From assembly GCA_029939965.1 (NCBI GenBank), contig JAOZRY010000232.1, positions 1-5,820 on the forward strand: a stretch of 5,820 nucleotides of DNA, read 5' to 3'. A model generated the notes under the pieces. It saw nothing but the letters and a program-made list of their open reading frames with translations, was not told where the DNA came from and searched no databases. This DNA comes from Bacteroidales bacterium. Its GTDB lineage: Bacteria; Bacteroidota; Bacteroidia; Bacteroidales; 4484-276. This document shows, in pieces, positions 1 through 5,820 of this stretch; the first letter of the stretch is position 1; each line of letters starts with the position of its first letter. The position numbers and the translations under genes were made by a program.

Positions 1-876
1 CCCGAGAATAAGTCCGGTGGTGGTATGTTTTTTCTTGTAATGCCCTATTTCGTGTGCCAGAATTGCAACCAGCTCATCAGTAGATTGTTCCCGGATAAGT
101 GTGTCGTATAACACGATTCGCTTTTTTGGCCCCAATCCTGTAAAGTATGCGTTGGCTTTGGTAGATCGTTTGGAGCCATCTATTACATATATATTATTGA
201 GTTTGAAACCTACTTTATTTGCAAAAGCTTCGATAGCATCTCTAAGCTCACCATCTTCGAGTGGAGTTTGTTTATTGAAAAGAGGAACAATTAAGTTGGA
301 ATAAAACATCGACATAAAAATGGTGAAAAACGTTAAAGCTCCCCAGGCAATAAGCCAAAACCATTCACCGGTCGAATCATAAATCCATACGATTAGTGCC
401 AAAATTCCGCCACCAATAATCCCGCCCAACAGCCAGCCTTTTATTTTATCAAGAATAAATGTTTTTGGTGTGGTTTTGTTAAATCCAAATTTTTCTTCGA
501 TCACAAAAGTGTCGTAAACAGAAAATGGGGTGGATAAAATATCAGAAACTAAACCCAGAATACCAAAAAACAGGATAGCCATCAAAATGGGATTTTCTGT
601 CCAATTTCGCACTATTTCGTCTAACCACGCAAAGCCACCAAAAATGAGCATGGCCAACAGTAATAAGAATGAGAAGGTGCTGGTAAACATTCCAAACTTC
701 TGATTAACTTTGAGATATCGCTGCGATTTTTTGTATTCATCCTCTTTGTAAATTCCTTTGAGTTCGGCAGGCAATAGTTCGCTCATGCGCCTGGTGTTCA
801 AAAAATCGAGCACCCGCTCAAAGGCAAAATCAACAATTACAATAATGATAATGATAGTAAAAAGTGTTTCAGGCAT
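1..876 (-). CDS. Ste24-like M48 family membrane zinc metalloprotease (partial, C-terminus off the window)
   Basis: I translated this from the reverse strand: 292 codons are open from ATG at 876 to the window edge. It begins MPETLFTIIIIIVIVDFAFE, a first membrane helix. Further hydrophobic stretches lie at about residues 68-84, 98-112, 150-168 and 175-195. The family signatures STKANAYFTG (238-247) and HEIGH (275-279) are both present; HEIGH supplies two zinc-ligand histidines and the catalytic Glu276. Ste24 proteins are usually a little over 400 residues, so roughly 120 residues are missing, including the downstream glutamate zinc ligand. In eukaryotes this family trims CAAX prenylated proteins. 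Bacterial members are integral-membrane proteases with poorly known substrates, probably in membrane protein quality control (inference). The nearest upstream in-frame codons offer no better ATG, and no Shine-Dalgarno is seen. It lies 75 nt after the VWA gene and could share its transcript. Confidence 0.93.
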   Translation of the reverse strand, partial: MPETLFTIIIIIVIVDFAFERVLDFLNTRRMSELLPAELKGIYKEDEYKKSQRYLKVNQKFGMFTSTFSFLLLLAMLIFGGFAWLDEIVRNWTENPILMAILFFGILGLVSDILSTPFSVYDTFVIEEKFGFNKTTPKTFILDKIKGWLLGGIIGGGILALIVWIYDSTGEWFWLIAWGALTFFTIFMSMFYSNLIVPLFNKQTPLEDGELRDAIEAFANKVGFKLNNIYVIDGSKRSTKANAYFTGLGPKKRIVLYDTLIREQSTDELVAILAHEIGHYKKKHTTTGLILG

Positions 877-951
877 GTAAAATGAGGTGTTAAAATTATT
901 CTTGTAATTTTTTATGCTCAAATAAAAGATGGCAACTTTGAGTGGAAATTC
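877..951 (-). other. Short spacer between the VWA gene and the ste24-like gene
   Basis: This is 75 nt of AT-rich DNA. I see no convincing hairpin with a U-run. The nearest promoter-like word is TTTATTTG, one mismatch from TAnnTTTG, and no -33 partner sits at the expected distance. Read-through from the VWA gene is the simplest reading, but a weak internal promoter cannot be excluded. Confidence 0.4.
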
Positions 952-3033
952 TTAATACGACCCGCCTCTTTTCCTAATAAACCATTCGGTACTGAGCAGG
1001 GCAAGAATTAAAACCAGAATCCAGGGAATATTCACCAGTTCGTTGTATTTTTTTTGGGTATAGGTTATTGTAGTAATATCTTCTCTTTCGCGCAGCAATT
1101 CAGGGAGCTTATCCAAATTGTCGGGATAGATCATTTCACCGTTGGTTTTGCGTGCCAATTGGTACAACAAGTTGTGATCGGCAATAGTATTTACAGCTTC
1201 TATGTTGAGCGGCGAAACAGTAAATGCTCCATTATCGGTATATATTTTATCGCCAACCCTTACCTTGGCATCAAAGGTATAATTATCCACCGGAAGAATT
1301 CCTGCATTAAGCTGGTGGGCGTTAGCAGTTTTACCAAAAACGAAAGGGTATGTGTCGCCGTTATTATTAATAATAGTTATTTCAACCTCAGGATCATTAA
1401 TAAGTTCGTAGCTCTGATTATATACCTCGGCATCAAAAATTACCGGTTCATTTTCCAGAAAATTATTTTCCCCTTCTACTCTAAAAAAACTTTTATCGAC
1501 CTTCACCGACAGAAACTGGATGATTTTAGTAATCACCTCGTTGAAAGCATTATGGTTCTCATTTCGCAGGTAATCCTGAAGCCGCCATTTCCAGATGCCT
1601 TCGCCGGCAATTACACCGGTTTTGTTGTTGAGCGACTGGTTAAAAAGCACGAGTGGAAAACTTGTAACCAACGAGCCAATCTGCTGATAAAAGAGAGTAT
1701 TAGCTGAATTTAGTGTATTGTATTCACCAAAAGGTGCTACCAGCGGTGGGAATGATTCGATTGCTTTTTGAGTTGATTCGCTTACCGTGAATAAACTAAA
1801 ATCGCTATTGAAAACCGGAACTGATTCGTTAAAACCTGATTGGTCGGTAATTATCTGAAGCCCGGTATTCATATCGTTAAACCGGAGTAAATTACTTTGA
1901 CTTCCAACAATATAGAGTATCGGGATTTTATTAGCATTTGCCTTGTCAATAACTCCTCCGGCATTTATTTTTCGTCCGGGAAGCTGATGCAAAATGAGCA
2001 AGTTGAAACTTTTAATTTCACCGGTAAAATCACCAAATAGCGATTCGGTAACTTCGTAGTTATAGTTACTTTCGATAGCTGTACGCAATGCTGAAATGTC
2101 GGGGTGCGGTGAGGCTGCCAGGATCAGAATCTTTTGCTTGGCATCGAGTATGTCAACAAAAACATCCTGACTATTATTTGTGGCACTAATCTCATCTTCC
2201 AATGGAGTTAACTTTATGGAATAACGCCGCATGCCGGCTTCTTTAGCTTCAAGCTGTAGCTTCACGGTTTCAAAATACTGATCGCTCTGAAATGTGATGT
2301 TCTTTGAAAATACAATAGTGCCGCCCTTGCTTACAGTAAGTGTACTCTTATTTCCGTTGCACATATTTGCTCCCAAAATAATTTCCATCGGGAAATCGTT
2401 TCCGAGAAAAGCAATTCGGTTGAAATTTACCTTGCTTACAAAGGCATCTTTATGCATGGCTGTATCGCCCAAAGCCAATGTGTAAACAGGAAATTTTATT
2501 TGATCGGAGGTATATAGCGGGTTCTGGCCTTTGTTATAAATCCCATCGCTGGCCAAAACTATTGCACCAACATTCCGGTTGGAAAAGCGGGTTATCATCT
2601 CATCGAAGAATGCTGAAATATCTGTTTGCTTACCATCGAAAGAGAAAGTTTCGTTATCTGTAATCCTGTCGCTGAATGAATATGTTTTTACTTCGTAATC
2701 ACTTTCCAGATCGCGGGCTGTTTCAGATAAAATCCGGGGGTATTCGTTTTTATAATATGCAGAATCATTTCCAATAATTATCGACTCTGAATTATCTTGC
2801 GCAAAAATAATAATGGGCTTTTCGGTTGATCTGAATACATTTTTCAATAAAGGCGATAGCAACAAAAATGAAATAATCACTATTGTAAGAAACCTGAAAA
2901 CAGCTAACCAACGGTTTGTATTGAGAGAAAACTCTTCGCGTTTATTTTTATAATACAGGATACCTGCATATAACAAACCAAGTGCAATACAAAAAATAAA
3001 AAACCAACCGGGGTATTCGGTAATTAAACTCAA
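952..3033 (-). CDS. Membrane-anchored VWA-domain protein with a glutamine-amidotransferase-like domain, function unknown
   Basis: The protein has 693 residues from a TTG start at 3033. Membrane helices lie at about 9-28 and 42-63, with a basic loop between them, and one at 670-686 before a cytoplasmic RKRGGSY tail. This puts the bulk of the protein in the periplasm. Residues 73-190 form a von Willebrand factor A fold with a full MIDAS metal site: DNSES (80-84), Thr137 in GKQTD, and Asp163 in ASDG. A beta-rich linker of about 195-295 ends in the ATNNSQ segment. Residues 300-400 resemble a class I glutamine amidotransferase fold (KILILAASPHPD, then FNLLILHQLP). They contain no cysteine, so this part should be non-catalytic. 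Residues 513-608 look Ig-like. The architecture recurs in uncharacterised Bacteroidota proteins; binding or scaffolding is inferred. A GTG at 3099 would give 715 residues but overlaps fabG and lacks a ribosome site. Confidence 0.85.
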   Translation of the reverse strand: MSLITEYPGWFFIFCIALGLLYAGILYYKNKREEFSLNTNRWLAVFRFLTIVIISFLLLSPLLKNVFRSTEKPIIIFAQDNSESIIIGNDSAYYKNEYPRILSETARDLESDYEVKTYSFSDRITDNETFSFDGKQTDISAFFDEMITRFSNRNVGAIVLASDGIYNKGQNPLYTSDQIKFPVYTLALGDTAMHKDAFVSKVNFNRIAFLGNDFPMEIILGANMCNGNKSTLTVSKGGTIVFSKNITFQSDQYFETVKLQLEAKEAGMRRYSIKLTPLEDEISATNNSQDVFVDILDAKQKILILAASPHPDISALRTAIESNYNYEVTESLFGDFTGEIKSFNLLILHQLPGRKINAGGVIDKANANKIPILYIVGSQSNLLRFNDMNTGLQIITDQSGFNESVPVFNSDFSLFTVSESTQKAIESFPPLVAPFGEYNTLNSANTLFYQQIGSLVTSFPLVLFNQSLNNKTGVIAGEGIWKWRLQDYLRNENHNAFNEVITKIIQFLSVKVDKSFFRVEGENNFLENEPVIFDAEVYNQSYELINDPEVEITIINNNGDTYPFVFGKTANAHQLNAGILPVDNYTFDAKVRVGDKIYTDNGAFTVSPLNIEAVNTIADHNLLYQLARKTNGEMIYPDNLDKLPELLREREDITTITYTQKKYNELVNIPWILVLILALLSTEWFIRKRGGSY

Positions 3034-3038
3034 ATTAA

Positions 3039-3044
3039 CCTCCT
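3039..3044 (-). promoter_or_regulatory. Perfect Shine-Dalgarno that decides the TTG start of the VWA gene
   Basis: The minus strand reads AGGAGG, then TTAAT, then TTG, a 5-nt spacing. The other gene starts in the window have no such motif. The protein that begins here (MSLITEYPGWFF) starts just before the first membrane helix. The longer GTG version would add 22 residues encoded partly inside the end of fabG. Confidence 0.7.
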
Positions 3045-3073
3045 GTAAAAAACGATTTTGGGGGAATATTAAA

Positions 3074-3823
3074 TTATATATGCATGCCACCGTCCACACT
3101 AATCACCTGGCCGGTAACATAAGATGAAAGCTCCGAACCGAGAAAAACGCAAATATCAGCAACATCTTCGGGTTTTCCCGATCTCCTTAGCGGGATAGTT
3201 TTAACCCACTCCTGCCTTTGCTCATCAGTAAGTTTTTCGGTCATGGCTGTTTCGATATATCCGGGAGCAATAGCATTACAGCGAATGCCTCTTGATCCAA
3301 ATTCTTTTGCTGTTGATTTTGTAAAACCTATTAAACCGGCTTTAGATGCTGAATAGTTGCTCTGACCGGCATTCCCCGATAATCCTACAACCGAACTCAT
3401 ATTAATGATGGAACCACTACGCTGCTTGAGCATGTAGCGGTGGATGGCTTTGGTCATGTTAAAAACAGATTTCAAATTTACTTTGATAATCAAATCCCAG
3501 TCGGCCTCAGTCATGCGCATCAGCAAATTATCGCGTGTAATTCCTGCATTGTTAATGAGAATGTCGATACTGCCAAAATCCTTTATTACATCAGCAATAA
3601 TTTTTGTGGAGGCTTCAAACGAGCTGGCATCCGAAGCATACGCTTTGGCTTTTACTCCATAAGTTTCCAGTTCTTTAACTGTTGCTTCTGCTTGCTCATC
3701 AATTTTTAAATCAGTAAAGGCCACATCTGCGCCATTTTGTGCATACGCTATGGCTATTGCTTTTCCAATGCCACGGGCTGCCCCTGTAATCAGTGCTTTT
3801 TTATTTTCGAGTAGTTTCATCAT
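3074..3823 (-). CDS. fabG: 3-oxoacyl-[acyl-carrier-protein] reductase
   Basis: FabG is a cytoplasmic tetrameric SDR that reduces 3-oxoacyl-ACP to 3-hydroxyacyl-ACP in type II fatty-acid elongation. The 249-residue product has the usual family length. It shows the nucleotide-binding TGAARGIG (13-20), NNAG (91-94) followed by ITRDNLLMRM as in E. coli FabG, and the catalytic set Asn116, Ser144, Tyr157 and Lys161. Arg135 and Arg178 match the two ACP-docking arginines of E. coli FabG (129 and 172). The C-terminal VTGQVISVDGGMHI is typical. Asp38 at the end of the second beta strand suggests a preference for NADH over NADPH. Two ATG codons are adjacent; the second, at 3820 (MKLLENKK), matches where homologues usually begin. 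The gene follows a terminator and a likely promoter and lies 40 nt before the VWA gene. Other short-chain reductases are possible, but the match to FabG is strong throughout. Confidence 0.96.
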   Translation of the reverse strand: MMKLLENKKALITGAARGIGKAIAIAYAQNGADVAFTDLKIDEQAEATVKELETYGVKAKAYASDASSFEASTKIIADVIKDFGSIDILINNAGITRDNLLMRMTEADWDLIIKVNLKSVFNMTKAIHRYMLKQRSGSIINMSSVVGLSGNAGQSNYSASKAGLIGFTKSTAKEFGSRGIRCNAIAPGYIETAMTEKLTDEQRQEWVKTIPLRRSGKPEDVADICVFLGSELSSYVTGQVISVDGGMHI

Positions 3824-3849
3824 TATAAATTCTTTAAAAAAAATTTCGC

Positions 3850-3857
3850 CAAAGATA
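3850..3857 (-). promoter_or_regulatory. Likely -7 promoter element for fabG
   Basis: The minus strand reads TATCTTTG, an exact match to the Bacteroidota -7 consensus TAnnTTTG, 26 nt before the first fabG ATG. It lies downstream of the terminator that isolates fabG from the protease gene. I find no TTG-type -33 element 19-21 nt further upstream, so the promoter may be weak or need an activator. Confidence 0.45.
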
Positions 3858-3894
3858 GATAAATTGGACTTCCTGTTTTATTTGTTGTCTTAAA

Positions 3895-3931
3895 CAAAAA
3901 AGTCCTGATCGGTTTTTAAACCAATTGGACT
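3895..3931 (-). terminator. Intrinsic terminator after the S41 protease gene, with U-runs on both strands
   Basis: On the minus strand AGTCC (3931-3927) pairs with GGACT (3905-3901). Inside it, ATTGGTT pairs with AACCGAT through one G-U wobble, around a small A-rich loop. Six T follow at once (3901-3896). On the plus strand the same hairpin is followed, after CG, by eight T (3934-3941), so it could also stop leftover transcription from the other side. It lies about 110 nt after the protease stop. Confidence 0.7.
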
Positions 3932-4008
3932 CGTTTTTTTTAAATTATTACCCCTTAATTTGCAAAACCAACCAACACATTGCTTAAATCCCGATTTGCA
4001 CTTTCAAT

Positions 4009-4036
4009 CATAAATTGTAAATCATAAATCGTAAAT
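4009..4036 (-). repeat. Four tandem heptamers, ATTTAYR
   Basis: Read on the minus strand, the units are ATTTACG, ATTTATG, ATTTACA and ATTTATG, directly next to each other and starting 4 nt after the protease stop codon. A degenerate unit flanks each end. The spacing is exactly seven bases and the variation is confined to the last two positions. I have a general impression of similar AT-rich heptamer runs in intergenic DNA of other Bacteroidota, but cannot confirm it here. No function is evident. Confidence 0.6.
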
Positions 4037-4040
4037 TGAT

Positions 4041-5666
4041 TTAATCAAGTTCGAGATCGGAAAACATTGACCCATCTTCGAGAAGCTCAACTGCAATTAT
4101 CAACTCATCATCCAATTCGTTAATTACCTCGAAGTAAGCATTTACATCCCAAAGGTTTCGGGCCATTAAGGCTTTGATTTGTGTTTTAAGGTCTTTTTCA
4201 GGATAATAATATTTATCCTCATCGCTTCGTGTTACTTCCGACTCTTTGGCGGTGGCCAAAAAATCGGCATACATCTCATCATCTACAACAAAACCCGCTA
4301 TAAATTCATCGAGCGATGGATATTTCTTAAGCATTTTTTTTCTGTTTTTATCGAGATAACTCATCGTAAACTCATTAAAAACACCCTTCCTGATAAGGTC
4401 GATATAATAATCGGAAAACCTGGCAGAGTCGATGGGGATAAAAACATCGGGCATAATACCACCACCGCCATAAACTATTCGGCCATTTGGAGTAAAATAA
4501 CGTAGCGAATCAGGAAAATCTATGCTGTCGGCATTCACCAGTTCACCATGGTCTAATCGATTTTTAAAATCTTTGTAATATTCATCTACACCATCTTCGT
4601 AAGGTTTTTGGATGCAGCGTCCGGTAGGTGTATGATATCTTGCGGTGGTAAGCCTGATTACCGATCCATCGGGAAGTCGGTAAGGACGCTGCACCAAACC
4701 TTTACCAAACGATCTGCGACCAACAACAAGCCCGCGATCCCAATCCTGAACAGCACCCGATACAATTTCGCTGGCCGAAGCAGAGGCCTCGTTAATCAAT
4801 ACAACCACTTTGCCATCTTCCAAGCTTCCTTTGGAGGTAGCAAAAAACTCCTCTTTCGGAATCCGTAAACCTTCGGTGTAAACAATCAGCTTTCCTTCCG
4901 AAAGAAATTCGTCGCTCAAATTAACTGCAATATTCAAATAACCACCCGAATTTCCACGAAGGTCGAGAATCATATCCTTCATACCCTCTTTTTTGAGTTC
5001 AGTAACTGATTCGCGAAACTCATCCATCGAAGTTTTAGAAAAACGGGTTAATTTTATGTACCCGATTTTGGGGGCAACCATGTAAGTTGCATCAATACTA
5101 TTAAGAGGTATTTTATCGCGTACAATATCAAAATCGATCAATTTTTTCTTACCGGCTCTTTTGATGGAAACGTTTACAATTGTTCCTTTTTTTCCTCTAA
5201 GCCTGTCCATTACAAATTTGTTGTTGATGTCTTTACCGGTTGCAATTTCGCCATCAATCTTTACAATTTTGTCACCGGCAATTATTCCCAATTTATCCGA
5301 TGGGCCACCTGGTACCGGGGCAACCACTAAAATAGTGTCGCTAAACAATTGAAATGTAACTCCAATTCCTTCAAAACTCCCCTCAAGTGGTTCGTTTACC
5401 CTTTCGATGTCTTCTTTGGAAATATAGGCTGAGTGGGGATCAAGCTCCTTGAGCACGGCTATTATGGCATTTTCGACAAGTTTCGGAGCATCCACACTGT
5501 CAACGTAGGCATAATCGATAATCTGTAATGCCGTACCAAACTTTTGGATGGTTTCGCGTTGGTCATCTTTTTGTGCTAATCCACTCTTTGGGATTAAACT
5601 TAAATAAAAAATAACTGTTAAAAGGAAAGCGTTTCTTAATAATGTCATAGAGGATAGTTTAAGCAT
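4041..5666 (-). CDS. S41 family carboxy-terminal processing protease with PDZ domain, exported
   Basis: This 541-residue serine endoprotease of the CtpA/Prc family probably acts in the periplasm, trimming or degrading proteins from their C-terminal ends. Residues 1-31 form a signal peptide with a likely cleavage at GLA-Q (31/32). An N-terminal helical part (about 36-95, with LDPHSAYIS) leads into a PDZ domain (about 96-175, starting GSFEGIGV), which in this family binds the substrate C-terminus. The protease core has DLRGNSGG (235-242) and the catalytic Ser297 in EASASASEI. Lys322 (SFGKG) lies 25 residues on, as in E. coli Prc and Bacillus CtpB, and Gln326 completes the set. PTGR (347-350) and GGGGIMPD (400-407) follow. 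A C-terminal extension of about 130 residues ends in an acidic tail, typical of Bacteroidota members. The ATG at 5666 is the first possible, since an in-frame TAA lies 9 nt upstream; Met7 at 5648 would give a shorter, equally good signal peptide. Confidence 0.95.
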   Translation of the reverse strand: MLKLSSMTLLRNAFLLTVIFYLSLIPKSGLAQKDDQRETIQKFGTALQIIDYAYVDSVDAPKLVENAIIAVLKELDPHSAYISKEDIERVNEPLEGSFEGIGVTFQLFSDTILVVAPVPGGPSDKLGIIAGDKIVKIDGEIATGKDINNKFVMDRLRGKKGTIVNVSIKRAGKKKLIDFDIVRDKIPLNSIDATYMVAPKIGYIKLTRFSKTSMDEFRESVTELKKEGMKDMILDLRGNSGGYLNIAVNLSDEFLSEGKLIVYTEGLRIPKEEFFATSKGSLEDGKVVVLINEASASASEIVSGAVQDWDRGLVVGRRSFGKGLVQRPYRLPDGSVIRLTTARYHTPTGRCIQKPYEDGVDEYYKDFKNRLDHGELVNADSIDFPDSLRYFTPNGRIVYGGGGIMPDVFIPIDSARFSDYYIDLIRKGVFNEFTMSYLDKNRKKMLKKYPSLDEFIAGFVVDDEMYADFLATAKESEVTRSDEDKYYYPEKDLKTQIKALMARNLWDVNAYFEVINELDDELIIAVELLEDGSMFSDLELD

Positions 5667-5820
5667 TTTGCATTATTTTAGCCAATCATTTATTGATTTA
5701 CGTCCTAACGATGGTCGTATTGAAATATTTTTAAATATATAGTCATTAACACTTTTTTTGAATTCGTGTTAAACGCACGATAAATTTTTGCAAAAAAATA
5801 ATTTTGAATTTTCGGATGTT
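5667..5820 (-). other. Non-coding leader upstream of the S41 protease gene
   Basis: This is 154 nt of very AT-rich DNA up to the window edge. I see no convincing reading frame and no exact TAnnTTTG promoter word; the nearest is TATATTTA at about 5735-5742 on the minus strand. The protease ATG has no Shine-Dalgarno, only an A-rich stretch just before it. The inverted repeat at 5746-5772 is the only clear structure. Confidence 0.45.
5746..5772. promoter_or_regulatory. Perfect inverted repeat upstream of the S41 protease gene, possible operator
   Basis: TTAACAC (5746-5752) and GTGTTAA (5766-5772) are exact reverse complements with a 13-nt spacer. Their centres are 20 nt apart, about two turns of the helix, as expected for a dimeric DNA-binding protein. 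It sits 80-106 nt before the protease start. A run of seven T fills part of the spacer. It could also be an AT-rich hairpin in a transcript. Confidence 0.35.

Noticed and set aside
101..304. Open frame of 67 codons on the plus strand
   Set aside because: Antisense to the Ste24-like coding frame, whose family motifs lie on the other strand.
1054..1707. Open frame of 217 codons on the plus strand inside the VWA gene
   Set aside because: It lies fully antisense to a well-supported coding frame, has no recognisable domain, and its composition looks like a mirror of the real gene.
3034..3099. The 22-residue N-terminal extension of the VWA protein from the GTG start
   Set aside because: It overlaps the end of fabG, has no ribosome site, and would place an odd segment before the first membrane helix; the TTG with AGGAGG explains the start better.
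3824..4040. Possible riboswitch or small RNA in the spacer before fabG
   Set aside because: The terminator hairpin, heptamer repeat and promoter word account for the visible structure; I recognise no conserved riboswitch core.
4179..4505. Open frame of 108 codons on the plus strand inside the S41 protease gene
   Set aside because: Antisense shadow of a strongly supported protease; no motif, no promoter or ribosome site seen.
1..5820. Mobile element, CRISPR array, tRNA or defence system
   Set aside because: No transposase, integrase, spaced direct repeats, cloverleaf or toxin-like gene is visible; all four genes are housekeeping or envelope types in one orientation.

Overview
This AT-rich 5.8 kb window looks like chromosomal DNA from a member of the Bacteroidota, plausibly the Bacteroidales/Marinilabiliales side. 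That is an inference from the protein families and the style of the non-coding DNA. The FabG has the phylum's typical sequence, the S41 protease is the long Bacteroidota form, and a Bacteroidota-type -7 promoter element (TAnnTTTG) precedes fabG. Shine-Dalgarno sites are mostly absent. All four genes lie on the minus strand, so transcription runs from right to left.

In order of transcription: (1) 5820-5667 is non-coding leader DNA with a perfect 7-bp inverted repeat. (2) 5666-4041 encodes an exported S41 carboxy-terminal processing protease with a PDZ domain and a complete Ser/Lys/Gln catalytic set. (3) 4040-3824 is a 217-nt spacer. It holds a heptameric tandem repeat directly after the protease stop codon, an intrinsic terminator with U-runs on both strands, and a likely fabG promoter. 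(4) 3823-3074 is fabG, the 3-oxoacyl-ACP reductase of fatty-acid synthesis. (5) 3033-952 encodes a three-pass membrane protein with a periplasmic von Willebrand factor A domain and a non-catalytic glutamine-amidotransferase-like domain. It most likely starts at a TTG codon behind a perfect AGGAGG, 40 nt after fabG. (6) 876-1 encodes the first 292 residues of a Ste24-like M48 membrane metalloprotease, cut by the window edge just after its HEIGH zinc motif.

The close spacing of fabG, the VWA gene and the ste24-like gene suggests one co-transcribed unit behind the terminator. The protease looks like a separate unit. Apart from fatty-acid elongation by FabG, the window is about envelope proteins: one soluble periplasmic protease, one membrane protease and one putative periplasmic adhesion or scaffold protein. 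I found no mobile element, CRISPR array, tRNA, rRNA or defence system. The region is ordinary, and its most notable points are small: a start-site decision, a repeat family, a few regulatory-looking palindromes and an uncharacterised VWA protein.
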